From assembly GCA_016196825.1 (NCBI GenBank), contig JACPWY010000010.1, positions 1 to 64,000 of the forward strand: a stretch of DNA of 64,000 nucleotides, written 5' to 3'. The translations under genes and the position numbers were made by a program. This DNA is from Deltaproteobacteria bacterium (lineage in GTDB: Bacteria > Bdellovibrionota > FAC87 > UBA2466). The notes below the pieces were generated by a model. That model was not told the DNA's origin and did not search any database. It worked only from the letters and a program-made list of their open reading frames with translations. Positions 19,636 to 29,452 of this stretch are shown piece by piece. Position 1 is the first letter of the stretch; every line of letters starts with the position of its first letter.

Positions 19636-19726
19636 AAAGTCGGTCGGTTGTACTCCTCGGTCCCCTCTAGTGTCAAAAAGTGCTTTCTTTGCTAGTCTTG
19701 CAGAGAGTCAAAAAAGGAGCCCTTAC

Positions 19727-21001
19727 TTGGAATTGAAGTCGGTCAGAGGAATGGACGATCTCTTCGGTGAGGAGCTCCTCAGGTGGCGCCGCGTTGAAGA
19801 GATCGTTAGGAACGTATTCTCGCACTTCGGTTTCGCCGAAATTCGTACCCCGGCCCTTGAAAAGATTGAGGTTTTTTCTCGAACCGTCGGGGATGCAACC
19901 GACATCGTGGAAAAACAGATGTACACGCTCACCGATATCTCTAAGGAACAGCTGGTGCTGCGACCAGAAGGGACAGCGTCCTTCATGCGCGCAGTGATAG
20001 AGCATCAGCTCCATCAGCTCGCGGGGCCTCAGCGTTTTTTCTATTATCTCCCCATGTTTCGCCATGAGCGCCCGCAAAAGGGGCGGCTCCGGCAATTCCA
20101 TCAATTCGGCGCAGAGCTCATCCAGGATCCCAGTCCCGAAGCAGACGCCGAGATGATCTCGTTGGTCGACACTCTATTTCGCAAAGTAGGACTGCGCGAA
20201 TTCCGCGTACGGCTCAATTCGGTGGGCTGTGGAACCTGCCGCCCCGCCTACCGCGAGCTGCTCGTCAAGTATTTGAAGGGACACATCGATCAGCTTTGTG
20301 AACAGTGCAAGTTGCGACTCGAGCGCGCGCCACTGCGAGTCTTCGATTGCAAGAACGAGAGCTGTAAGAATATCACGGCCGCTGCTCCACTCATCGCCGA
20401 CAATCTATGCGCCGCCTGTTCGGGCCACCACAGACGCGTGCAGGGGTCATTGCACGCACTGCGCGTGCCGTATGAAAACGACCCGACGATCGTTCGGGGT
20501 CTCGACTACTACACGCGATCGGCCTTTGAGTTCACATCGTCTGCGCTGGGCTCGCAGGACGCTCTCGGGGGCGGAGGCCGTTACGATGGTCTGTCGGCGC
20601 AGTTTGGTAAGGCTAATTTTCCCGGAGTTGGTTTTGCCGCTGGAATGGAACGCGTAATGATTGCGCTCGCCGCCGCGGGATCCTCTGCCATGCACGAATC
20701 CAAGCCCTCGGCATTCTTAGCTCCGCTCGGGGAAAAGGCGTTCGAGCTCCTTTACAAGATGTCGTTTGAACTCAAGAGGGCGGGAGTCTTTGCCGATCTC
20801 AGCTACGATCGGGAGAAGGGGTTGAAGAATCTCTTGAAAGCGGCCGACAAGCGTGGCGCCGCCTGGGCTGTTGTCGTCGGAGATGATGAGCTAGCCAAAG
20901 GTAAGGCGCTCATCAAGGAGATGAAGACGGGAACCCAAGAAGAGATTCCAATCAGCGAAATTCCAACCTATTTACAGACTAGGATCAATCGTGCGCCTTA
21001 A
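19727..21001 (+). CDS. hisS: Histidyl-tRNA synthetase
   Basis: KSVRGMDDLFGEE, LRPEGTASFMRA, RHERPQKGRLRQFHQFGAE, VRGLDYYTRSAFEF; TTG start after AAGGAG. Confidence 0.95.
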   Translation: MELKSVRGMDDLFGEELLRWRRVEEIVRNVFSHFGFAEIRTPALEKIEVFSRTVGDATDIVEKQMYTLTDISKEQLVLRPEGTASFMRAVIEHQLHQLAGPQRFFYYLPMFRHERPQKGRLRQFHQFGAELIQDPSPEADAEMISLVDTLFRKVGLREFRVRLNSVGCGTCRPAYRELLVKYLKGHIDQLCEQCKLRLERAPLRVFDCKNESCKNITAAAPLIADNLCAACSGHHRRVQGSLHALRVPYENDPTIVRGLDYYTRSAFEFTSSALGSQDALGGGGRYDGLSAQFGKANFPGVGFAAGMERVMIALAAAGSSAMHESKPSAFLAPLGEKAFELLYKMSFELKRAGVFADLSYDREKGLKNLLKAADKRGAAWAVVVGDDELAKGKALIKEMKTGTQEEIPISEIPTYLQTRINRAP

Positions 21002-22784
21002 GCGAACCCATCTTTGCGGAACAGTGAACAAAAGCTATATCGGGCAGGAGGTCGTCTTTTCGGGCTGGGTTGATCGCTGGCGGGATCACGGAGGCGTTGT
21101 CTTCATCGATCTTCGCGATCGCACTGGCATCGTGCAGGTTGTGTTTGACCCGAGCGCGACCAATATCCCGACCGCGTCCACGCTGCGCCAGGAATTCGTG
21201 ATTTCAGCCAGGGGAAGTGTCCGTTCGCGCCCCGATGGAATGACAAACTCATCGCTTCCGACAGGCGAGATCGAGGTCCTGGTGTGTGAGCTCGAGCTCC
21301 TCAGTAAGGCCCACACACTACCCTATTCTCTCCATGACGATTCCCCGTCTCAGGGAGAGACCGACGAAAGCCTGCGGCTGGCTCATCGCTACTTGGAACT
21401 CCGACGCCCGAACCTTCAGAAAAATCTGCGGATTCGGCATGAGTTTCTTCGGGCTGCCCGCGAGTTCTACTTTGAAAATGGTTTTTGGGAGATTGAGACC
21501 CCGATCCTCTACAAGAGCACACCCGAAGGGGCGCGGGACTACCTAGTCCCCAGCCGTGTGCACCCGGGGCACTTTTATGCTTTGCCTCAATCACCGCAGA
21601 CTCTGAAACAGCTCTGCATGATTGGCGGCCTCGATCGGTATGTTCAGATCGCCCGCTGCTTTCGGGATGAGGATTTAAGAGCCGATCGGCAGCCCGAATT
21701 TACTCAAGTAGACGTGGAGATGTCGTTCGTCGACCAGAACGACGTGATGAAACTCCACGAAGGACTGATGAAACGGGTCCTCCGGGCGGTCCACAACGTC
21801 GATGTCACCACCCCGTTCCGCCGGATGCGCTACGACGAGGCGATGCGCGATTACGGATCCGACAAACCCGACACCCGCATCTCTCTCAAGCTTATCGAAC
21901 TGTCCCCGGAGGCTCAGCGCTGTTCCTTTCAGGTCTACAAGGAGCTCGTCGAAAAAGGCGGAATCCTGAAAGCGCTCTGTTTTGAGGAAAAGGAACCGAT
22001 CTCTCGAAGTGAGCTAGATGGGCTTATTAAGAAGGTGGCGCCTTTTGGTGCCAAGGGTATTTCCTGGGTCCGAATCAAGAAGCCGGGCGATTGGCAGTCG
22101 CCGCAGGCTAAGTTTTTCGATGACAAACTCAAATCGGAGATCGAGGCCAAGCTTCCGTACCAATCGGGGGCCATGGTCTTCTTGGTGTGTGGTCCGGACA
22201 GCGTTGTAAACAACGCTCTGTCAGCGTTGCGGCTCGAGTACGGCGCGAAGCTGGGCTACAAGAATAGCGAACGTTTTGAGTTTTTATGGGTGACCGATTT
22301 TCCATTGCTTGAGTTCAATGAAGAAGATGGTCGTTTCTACGCCGCCCACCACCCGTTCACGCGGCCACACCCCGAGGATCTCGATATCTTCATGAAGTCG
22401 GGCGGCAAGCCTGAGCTTAAAGAAGTGAGGGCGTGCGCCTATGACCTCGTGCTCAACGGCTTTGAGATTGGGGGCGGGAGCCTCAGAATCTATGACTCCG
22501 AGGTCCAGTCGCGCATGTTTGAGGTGCTGGGTATTTCGAAGGAGGAGGCGGAACAACGGTTTGGCTTTTTCATTCGCGCGCTTCAGTACGGCACGCCCCC
22601 TCACGGAGGGATCGCTCTTGGGGTGGACCGCATTGCCATGATTCTCGTGGGTTCGGAGGCGATTCGCGATGTGATCGCGTTCCCCAAGACGCAGAAGGCG
22701 ACCGACCTCATGGCCGAAGCGCCATCTCCCGTGAATGATAAGCAGCTTGAGGAGCTTTCGATCCGTCTGACACCCAAAAAATGA
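20991..22784 (+). CDS. aspS: Aspartyl-tRNA synthetase
   Basis: FSGWVDRWRDHGGVVFIDLRDRTG, CFRDEDLRADRQPEFTQVDVEMSF, GGIALGVDRIAMIL. Confidence 0.97.
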   Translation: MRLKRTHLCGTVNKSYIGQEVVFSGWVDRWRDHGGVVFIDLRDRTGIVQVVFDPSATNIPTASTLRQEFVISARGSVRSRPDGMTNSSLPTGEIEVLVCELELLSKAHTLPYSLHDDSPSQGETDESLRLAHRYLELRRPNLQKNLRIRHEFLRAAREFYFENGFWEIETPILYKSTPEGARDYLVPSRVHPGHFYALPQSPQTLKQLCMIGGLDRYVQIARCFRDEDLRADRQPEFTQVDVEMSFVDQNDVMKLHEGLMKRVLRAVHNVDVTTPFRRMRYDEAMRDYGSDKPDTRISLKLIELSPEAQRCSFQVYKELVEKGGILKALCFEEKEPISRSELDGLIKKVAPFGAKGISWVRIKKPGDWQSPQAKFFDDKLKSEIEAKLPYQSGAMVFLVCGPDSVVNNALSALRLEYGAKLGYKNSERFEFLWVTDFPLLEFNEEDGRFYAAHHPFTRPHPEDLDIFMKSGGKPELKEVRACAYDLVLNGFEIGGGSLRIYDSEVQSRMFEVLGISKEEAEQRFGFFIRALQYGTPPHGGIALGVDRIAMILVGSEAIRDVIAFPKTQKATDLMAEAPSPVNDKQLEELSIRLTPKK

Positions 22785-24418
22785 GCTCTCTCCAAGACAC
22801 CGTTTTTGACGTAGCCATTATTGGCGGAGGAATCAATGGCGCCGGTGTGGCCCGAGACTGTGCTATGCGCCGCCTGTCGGTAGCGTTCTTCGAGAAAAAT
22901 GATCTCTGTGCTGGAAGCACCGGAGCCTGCACTGGGATGATTCATGGTGGCCCTCGTTACCTTGAAACCGAGCGAGAAACGACGAGAAAATCGTGTGAAG
23001 ATAGCGCTGTTATTCAAAAGATTGCTCCCAACCTTCTTTTCCGAATCCCGATCCTGATTCCCGTTTTGAAATCCGATCCCAAGATCTACCTCGAGATGGT
23101 GGAGGCCTTTTGCAAGGCCTACGACAGCTTCTCGGCGATTAAGGGTGGCAAGCCGCACGTTCGGCTTTCCGCGGAAGGGGTGAGGCAGCTCGATCCCGGT
23201 TTTATCCCGGAAATCCGTGGGGCGGTGACGATGGACGAGTGGGGCACCGACCCATTCCGCCTCGTCGTCTTAAATGCTAAGAGCGCCGTCATGGCGGGAG
23301 CTCAATTTTTCCCCCGCACTCGGGTGGATAAGATTCTCGTTCAGAACGGAATCGCCAATGGTCTTGTCGTCGTACCAGAGTACGGCGAGCGCCAGACCGT
23401 TCGGGCCCGGACCATCGTGAATCTCGCCGGACCGTGGGCTCCCTTCATCGATCCCAAGGTGATGCCTTCGATCAAGATGCGTCCATCAAAGGGTGTTCAC
23501 CTGGTGCTCGATCGACGGGTGGTAAATATTTCGATGGTGTGTAAAGCGGTGGATGGCCGGGAGAGCGTCTTCATCCTCCCCCACGAGCACACGACTCTCA
23601 TCGGAACGACCGATGACGATTTTTACGGCCACCCCGACAATGTGACCATCACCCAAGATGATGTGGGTTACTTGATGCAGGCCGTGACACGGTATTTTCC
23701 CTCGCTGCCTGAGTGTCGCATCATGCGCGCCTTCGTTGGCATCAGGCCGACAATCTATGGATGGGGCATGGATGAAAGTTCCTTGAGCCGAGAACACCTC
23801 ATCTTCGACCATACGCAGGATGGCGCCGAAGGACTCTTCACGATGATTGGCGGGAAACTCGCCTCGTACCGGCTGATGGCGGAGGAACTCACCGACATCC
23901 TCTGCCAAAAGCTGAAGAAGCGGGCCGAGTGCCACACCCACTTGGAACTTCTTCCGGGTTGTACGGAAGAGATGCCCTGGCTCGACGAGGCGAGGAGGAC
24001 CGGCCTTGATCCGCTCACCGTCCGCCGCGTGATGTACCGGCACGGCCTCAAGGCGGTTGAGATTTTTGATCTTGCGCTGAAAGACAAAGAGATGGCCCAA
24101 ACCCTGTGCGAATGTGATCAGGTGCTCGCGGCTGAAGTCGCCTACTGTGTCCGTGAGGAGTGGGCGTCTCGCCCGGCCGACATTCGCCGTCGGACGCGAC
24201 TCGGAATGGGCCCTTGCCAGTCGTGCCGCTGTGCCGACCGGACCGCCCTTTTCATGGGGAACCTTTTAAAATGGAACGCTGATGAAATTGAGGGGCATTC
24301 TCAGGGATTCCTCGGGCGTCGATTCGCCGGAAATCAACCGGTGTTGTTCGGGGAACAGGCGAAGCAGGAAGAATATGCTCGTTATCTTCACCTCATGAAC
24401 GCCGAGGAGCGGGAGTGA
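22781..24418 (+). CDS. glpA: FAD-dependent glycerol-3-phosphate dehydrogenase, GlpA-type
   Basis: DVAIIGGGINGAGVARDCAMR, GACTGMIHGGPRYLE, C-terminal CQSCRC motif. Confidence 0.85.
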   Translation: MSSLQDTVFDVAIIGGGINGAGVARDCAMRRLSVAFFEKNDLCAGSTGACTGMIHGGPRYLETERETTRKSCEDSAVIQKIAPNLLFRIPILIPVLKSDPKIYLEMVEAFCKAYDSFSAIKGGKPHVRLSAEGVRQLDPGFIPEIRGAVTMDEWGTDPFRLVVLNAKSAVMAGAQFFPRTRVDKILVQNGIANGLVVVPEYGERQTVRARTIVNLAGPWAPFIDPKVMPSIKMRPSKGVHLVLDRRVVNISMVCKAVDGRESVFILPHEHTTLIGTTDDDFYGHPDNVTITQDDVGYLMQAVTRYFPSLPECRIMRAFVGIRPTIYGWGMDESSLSREHLIFDHTQDGAEGLFTMIGGKLASYRLMAEELTDILCQKLKKRAECHTHLELLPGCTEEMPWLDEARRTGLDPLTVRRVMYRHGLKAVEIFDLALKDKEMAQTLCECDQVLAAEVAYCVREEWASRPADIRRRTRLGMGPCQSCRCADRTALFMGNLLKWNADEIEGHSQGFLGRRFAGNQPVLFGEQAKQEEYARYLHLMNAEERE

Positions 24419-25659
24419 AGTGCGACTTCCTCATTTTGGGATCGGGGCTTGCGGGCTATGCTGCTGCGATCACCGCCCAATCCTCTGGGAAACGGCCTGT
24501 CATCTTGAGCCGTGGCCCCGGAGGAACGAGTCTTGCCTCGGGAGCCTGGAGTTTCGGCCATCTGAAAGAGGGGGAGTCCTTTGATGACTTTTGGCGCTCC
24601 GCTCGGCGCCAAGAGCTTTTCGCAAGAGTGCTTGCTCCAGAGATCGAAAAGGCTCAAACGGTTCGCGAGGCCACCCAGAGAGTGGCCGCTGCTCTGGGTC
24701 CCCAGTTCATGACCTTTTCCTGGGATCGGCCGATGAATCTTCCGACGACATCGGGGCGCTGGCGGCTCGCGTACGGTGCACAGACGATACAGGCTCGGGC
24801 CGATCAGGCCCTTCTCAAAGGGCGACGCGTAGGACTTGTGGGCTCGAAGAGCTGGCGTTTTCCTTTTGAGGATCTCGCTCGCCAACTCTCGGCCAAGGGT
24901 GGGCTCGAGGTTCTCCCGTTTGAAATCGACTGGCCGAAGGAGGGAACCGATTGGCCCCTTCCGCGATTGTTTATGACACTTGAGCACGGCACCGGAGCGG
25001 GTGAGAAGTTTTTGGCGGCGATCACCCAAAAAGTTGAAAAGACGCTCGTCGATTTTCTTCTTTTGCCGCCGCTAGTGCCCGAAAGTCTCCGGGCCAAGCT
25101 AGAAACGTCGCTCAAGCTTCCCTTTGGGGAATGCCTCGCCACAACGGAACCCTGCGCGGGCTTTCGACTGACAAACGCCCTTTCTCAATCGCTGAAAGAA
25201 CGCGATATCCTCCATCTGATCTCCCACTCGATTCAGCCAAAGGTTGAAGGAAAGAGAATCACGGCGGTGTCGACGGGAACCGGGGACACCGCCATCACAC
25301 TCCTCCCGGACAACGTGGTTTTGGCGACTGGCAAGATTTTTGGAGGTGGAATCGAGCTTGGTTTTCAGTCGCTCCAAGAAACACTCTTTCATCTGCCCGT
25401 ATTCGGCGGCTCCAACGATAGTCCACTGCACGCACGGGCCGAGTTGGATTGGACACCCAATAAATTCTCTTCCGCGCAACCCTGGGCCAAAATCGGAGTT
25501 TGGGTAAACGAAGAGTGGTCGCCCCGCGACGAAACGGGCACCGTGGTGTTGAGTAATCTTCGCGCCTGCGGGTCGATCATTGGTGGCGTGGACTGGGCCC
25601 ACGCTGGTATCGGATTGGGGTATTCCGCCCTTTCAGGAGCTCAGAGTGTCGCTCCATAA
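24415..25659 (+). CDS. glpB: GlpB-like glycerol-3-phosphate dehydrogenase subunit B
   Basis: DFLILGSGLAGYAAAITAQSSGK; overlaps glpA by 4 bp; FAD-binding C-terminal GGVDWAHAGIGLGYS. Confidence 0.8.
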   Translation: MKCDFLILGSGLAGYAAAITAQSSGKRPVILSRGPGGTSLASGAWSFGHLKEGESFDDFWRSARRQELFARVLAPEIEKAQTVREATQRVAAALGPQFMTFSWDRPMNLPTTSGRWRLAYGAQTIQARADQALLKGRRVGLVGSKSWRFPFEDLARQLSAKGGLEVLPFEIDWPKEGTDWPLPRLFMTLEHGTGAGEKFLAAITQKVEKTLVDFLLLPPLVPESLRAKLETSLKLPFGECLATTEPCAGFRLTNALSQSLKERDILHLISHSIQPKVEGKRITAVSTGTGDTAITLLPDNVVLATGKIFGGGIELGFQSLQETLFHLPVFGGSNDSPLHARAELDWTPNKFSSAQPWAKIGVWVNEEWSPRDETGTVVLSNLRACGSIIGGVDWAHAGIGLGYSALSGAQSVAP

Positions 25660-26089
25660 GTTAACGGCAAAACTTCACCTGGCGCTCACCTTTTTCGGCC
25701 ATCTTTTTCTGAGGATGCTATTTTTCTGGCGCCGGCGACCCAATTCGCAAAAATTTCTAAACCATTTTCGGGCTGACGGCATCTTTCCAGTGAGCGCGAA
25801 CGAACGAAACCTTATGCCAAGTCTCGAGAAATGTCAGGCCTGCTCGCTGTGCACCTTTTCCTGCACCGCCGTGCTCAAAGGAACGGCGCCAGCGGCCTTT
25901 GAGCCGAAGTACCTGATGCTCGGACCCGGGCGCTCGCCCCATGAAAGTGAATTCTTCCTGGAGGAATGGGTTCCGTGTGCTCAATGTGACGAGTGCACGG
26001 TGCTCTGCCCGAACAATGTCCCCATTCACGCCATGGGACAGGTAATTGTTGAGCGAAGAAAAAACTTCGCCTTCCGGAAACTGACCTAG
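25646..26089 (+). CDS. Short 4Fe-4S protein (GlpC/HdrC-like ferredoxin subunit)
   Basis: CQACSLCTFSC and CAQCDECTVLCP clusters; no CCG domains; GTG start overlapping glpB. Confidence 0.75.
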   Translation: MSLHKLTAKLHLALTFFGHLFLRMLFFWRRRPNSQKFLNHFRADGIFPVSANERNLMPSLEKCQACSLCTFSCTAVLKGTAPAAFEPKYLMLGPGRSPHESEFFLEEWVPCAQCDECTVLCPNNVPIHAMGQVIVERRKNFAFRKLT

Positions 26090-26106
26090 AGCTCTTAGCC
26101 TGTTGA

Positions 26107-26565
26107 TTAATGAGCCGTGGCGCCGGGGGCATCGCCTGGCATCGGGAGCACGCAGACCGCTTCGGCCTGGGCCCGATTCGGCTGATAGGTCGCGCCGATT
26201 TCCGATGAGAAAATCTCGATGTACTCTTTGTCCTGAAGCTCGTTCGCCGACACAACGCCCGCATGGATCTCGCGGCCATCCTGCAGCACCACCGTATTGG
26301 AGAGGGTCCTGGGATCGTCGTAGTTCGCGCTCGAAATGGCGATGTTCACAATATCGCCCGGGGCGTTGACCTTAACCGGTTCCACATAGACATCGTAGGT
26401 TCCGCTCGCATTGGGAACCGTATAAATATCGAAGCTTCCGAGTGAACCATCACAATAGTTCAACCCGTAATTGGAGCCGACAAAACGTTTATTGGTGCAG
26501 CCTATGAGGCCAAGCACCAGAATGAGTCCAACTGCTGCAGCTTTACCGAACATTCGCATACACAT
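26107..26565 (-). CDS. Lipoprotein, hypothetical
   Basis: Lipobox-like LIGC within the N-terminal hydrophobic segment. Confidence 0.6.
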   Translation of the reverse strand: MCMRMFGKAAAVGLILVLGLIGCTNKRFVGSNYGLNYCDGSLGSFDIYTVPNASGTYDVYVEPVKVNAPGDIVNIAISSANYDDPRTLSNTVVLQDGREIHAGVVSANELQDKEYIEIFSSEIGATYQPNRAQAEAVCVLPMPGDAPGATAH

Positions 26566-26756
26566 TCTCCCAAGGCTTTACTGTGCAATTGGAGCGCCAA
26601 TCTGCCGTTCAGGCGCCAGGTATGCGTGGCGGCAGGCGTTTCAGCCAGAATACGGGAGAATCGCTGCTGTCAAATCCGCAGCCACTTTGGCCGTATACAC
26701 CGGGCGGGGCCTGTATACATCGTTAAACAGCTGATTCTATGGGGGAAATGTACTAG

Positions 26757-27107
26757 TCAGGCTGAGGCGAGGAAACCTCTCAGCTGTCTAAAGCCTGGTC
26801 GCGCCCAAATTTCGTCCAGTAACTCGAACCGCTCGCTGGGAGGGCCACCAACTCCGATGGACATGAGATCATGAAATTCAGGTACTTTGCGTCCACGCTC
26901 AGCCATCTCCACCAGCGAGCGGGAAGCATCCCGAGTTTCGAGAACGATGGCGGCAGCATAGTGTTTGGAATCCCGCGCAATATGCTCGGCGATTCCTTCC
27001 AAATCTTCCTTTTCCTGAACGTAAATGTGATGCTGAATATCTTCCAATGATGAATTGTCCGGTACCTGCTTGAGAATGTCTTTGACCACCTGTTTTGCGT
27101 TTTTCAC
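26757..27107 (-). pseudogene. Antitoxin::ParE/RelE toxin deletion fusion (relic TA module)
   Basis: N-terminal VPDNSSLEDIQHHIYVQEK (antitoxin-like) runs directly into EDLEGIAEHIARDSKHYAAAIV (ParE-like); the last ~35 aa look off-frame. Confidence 0.55.
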
Positions 27108-27208
27108 TTTCTCTCCAATAAACGTTTTATCCCATATTTTCTAAGTTGTTTTCCACAAAAACATCGGGTCGAGTCCTTTAGTCATAAAAGAATAGGCGGC
27201 CCTTAGAA

Positions 27209-27760
27209 TTACGCCGACATGAGGTTTGGGATGTTGCCTGAGACGCCGCCGGTGGGATCGCCGGGGATGGTTTCGAAGATGGTGTAGACGCGATTCACTT
27301 TGTACCGGAGCTCTAGGAGATCGTACTTTTGAAGAGCGGGTATGGCCTTCACACACTTTTCCACCGCGACGGGATCGGGGGGGAAGGAGTCGAAAAGTGT
27401 TTTCAGCTCCGTGTAGGCGCGTTGCTCGTTGAGAATGTGGGTATTCAGGATCGCGCGCTGGGCTTCGGTGAGCTCGAGAAACATGACGCCCATTCCACAT
27501 TCCACTTCGCAGCGCTGGCGATCATAAACGATATGAGCGACCTTTCCCTTGAGACAGATACTTCCTGTGATGTGCGGCAGAAAAAACGAGAGGTGTACCA
27601 CCGTGTCGAGAGGAAACGGCTCGAGGCTCATTACAAAGAAGCCACCGCGACTCACATTAGCGGCGTAGGCAGTCCGGCTTGAATCCCCATTCGTGAGAAT
27701 GAGCTTTTCGCTATAGGGAAGTCTCGGTTCTTTCCGGCGCTCTTTGAAATGTTCGGTCAC
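27209..27760 (-). CDS. PilZ-domain protein
   Basis: RRKEPRLPY...AANVSRGGFFV...VVHLSFFLP pattern. Confidence 0.8.
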   Translation of the reverse strand: MTEHFKERRKEPRLPYSEKLILTNGDSSRTAYAANVSRGGFFVMSLEPFPLDTVVHLSFFLPHITGSICLKGKVAHIVYDRQRCEVECGMGVMFLELTEAQRAILNTHILNEQRAYTELKTLFDSFPPDPVAVEKCVKAIPALQKYDLLELRYKVNRVYTIFETIPGDPTGGVSGNIPNLMSA

Positions 27761-27770
27761 GGTCCGTACC

Positions 27771-28256
27771 TCACGGTAAGTTCTTAAGAAGAGCGTCCTG
27801 ATCCACTGTGTTCACAGCGGGCGCACGAGCGTCCTTCACGACGACGGGATCCTCGTCCTCTCCATCCTCTTCCGAATCCGCCTCTATTCTTCCCGTCATC
27901 TTTTTCGAACGGAGAAGAGCCTCATCACGAATCTTGTTGAGCCTCTCCTCAATCTCTTTGCTGAGACCCTGCACCTTTTCCATCTTCTCGCCAACATTGG
28001 CCTCAACCGCCTTGGCCTTCTCAACCACTTTCGTTTCGGCCTCTCTTGCCTTCGTGAAACCCTCGACCACCGCCCTCTCCGCCTCCATGACGTCGGCAAA
28101 GAGGCGCGCCTTTTTCACCTGGTCCGTCGTCCAGAGGCAGGCGTTCTTCACCTGCATCATGAAGCGATGGCCAATCGTTTGGCCCGCCACGGTGATGTTC
28201 CCCAAAAGCAGAACGAAGCCCATGAAGGCCAATTGAGAGAAGATCTTAAAGCCCAT
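27771..28256 (-). CDS. Hypothetical coiled-coil protein
   Basis: Hydrophobic N-terminus followed by Lys/Glu/Ala-rich coiled-coil-like sequence. Confidence 0.5.
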   Translation of the reverse strand: MGFKIFSQLAFMGFVLLLGNITVAGQTIGHRFMMQVKNACLWTTDQVKKARLFADVMEAERAVVEGFTKAREAETKVVEKAKAVEANVGEKMEKVQGLSKEIEERLNKIRDEALLRSKKMTGRIEADSEEDGEDEDPVVVKDARAPAVNTVDQDALLKNLP

Positions 28257-28370
28257 GAAAAATGATGCGTTATACTAAGTGGTAAGCCGGGATATAATTA
28301 ATTATACCTTCAGAAGATTTGTTCACCGACAATTTGTTTCGCTGATCCCTTTGACTAAGGAGTCAAAATA

Positions 28371-28892
28371 ATGACGCTCGAAAATATCCCCTCGCCCGAT
28401 GGGGCTGACGGTGTGTGGTTGCCGCTGGTTGAGTACTCGCTGAAGAGCGGCGTTTCCCTCAGCACGATTCGGAGGAAGATCAAGACCAATGCCATTCCGT
28501 TTCGATTGGAGCGAGGAAAATATCTCATTCTTTTTTCGGGCGACGGGCAACCGCTATTGGCTACTCCCATGACAAGACCGATCGTCCCACCCACCGCGGT
28601 CTACGCCGTACCTCAACCGCGGCCCGCGCCCCAGATCGCCACACAACCCCAGCCCGCATTCAGGCCGATAGGCTCATCCGTGCGCGAGCGCGAAGTGGAC
28701 AACGAAACGGCCCAGATTCCGCTCATCGATCGCACCGTCCGAATGGTCTCAGAGGCTTTTGAGAGCGCGCTCAAGCAAAAGGACGAGCACATTCGCCTCC
28801 TCGAGATCCGAAACAATGATCTCGAAGAACGGGTGAACGAACTCCAGCTTCTCGTGAAGGTGCTCGAGGAGAAGTATTCAATCGAGTACTAA
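28371..28892 (+). CDS. Hypothetical protein with HTH-like N-terminus and C-terminal coiled coil
   Basis: LVEYSLKSGVSLSTIRRKIKTNAIPFRLERGKYLI, then Pro-rich linker, then heptad-like C-terminus. Confidence 0.6.
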   Translation: MTLENIPSPDGADGVWLPLVEYSLKSGVSLSTIRRKIKTNAIPFRLERGKYLILFSGDGQPLLATPMTRPIVPPTAVYAVPQPRPAPQIATQPQPAFRPIGSSVREREVDNETAQIPLIDRTVRMVSEAFESALKQKDEHIRLLEIRNNDLEERVNELQLLVKVLEEKYSIEY

Positions 28893-28896
28893 TCCC

Positions 28897-29439
28897 TCAA
28901 TTATCTTTCGTTGGTTGGCGAGTGCCATCGAGATAGTTCGCCAATCGATCTTCGAGCGGTCCACCTAACTTTTCAGCATCCTCCAAGAGCGAGAAATGCT
29001 CCTCGAGCTTTTTTCTCAGCTCACTCGAGAGGGTCTGCCGGCGTTTTTCGGTGTCCTGAAGCCTCACAATAATATCGGCCAGCCACTCCTGCGTCTTGCC
29101 CTGAATTGAGCTCGCCTGCTCACGCGCCTCTTGGAGCAACTTCTTCCCGTGATCGGTGGCCGCGCCCCGAATCTTTTCGGCCTCTTCAAGCGCCGCGGCC
29201 CGAATGTGTTCAAGCTCCCTCTCGCGAGTCTGCCAGACATCAATCTCCTTGCGCAGGTCGTCAACGGTAGAGGAGAGGCGCTTCTCGCCAGCCTGAACGT
29301 GTTCCCATTGCTTGGCCACCTGATCCAGAAAGAGAATCACCTCATGGGGGGAATAGCCCATGATCGATTTCTTGAATTCCTTGTTCTTGATTTCAACGGG
29401 AGAGATCTTTTCCGCGGCCAGCTTTTTGATTTCGCTCAT
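28897..29439 (-). CDS. DivIVA-family protein
   Basis: KISPVEIKNKEFKKSIMGYSPHEVILFLDQV followed by long coiled coil. Confidence 0.85.
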   Translation of the reverse strand: MSEIKKLAAEKISPVEIKNKEFKKSIMGYSPHEVILFLDQVAKQWEHVQAGEKRLSSTVDDLRKEIDVWQTRERELEHIRAAALEEAEKIRGAATDHGKKLLQEAREQASSIQGKTQEWLADIIVRLQDTEKRRQTLSSELRKKLEEHFSLLEDAEKLGGPLEDRLANYLDGTRQPTKDN

Positions 29440-29452
29440 ATGAAAAATTCTA

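Noticed and set aside
19331-19726. N-terminal extension of the hisS ORF in the track
   Set aside because: Overlaps the opposite-strand gene; homology begins at KSVRGMDDL and a TTG with an AAGGAG ribosome-binding site lies at 19727.
28890-28900. TAATCCCTCA motif also seen at 44870-44880 and, inverted, at 46069-46079, as a possible repeat family
   Set aside because: Only 10-12 bp and low information content; likely chance or stop-codon context.
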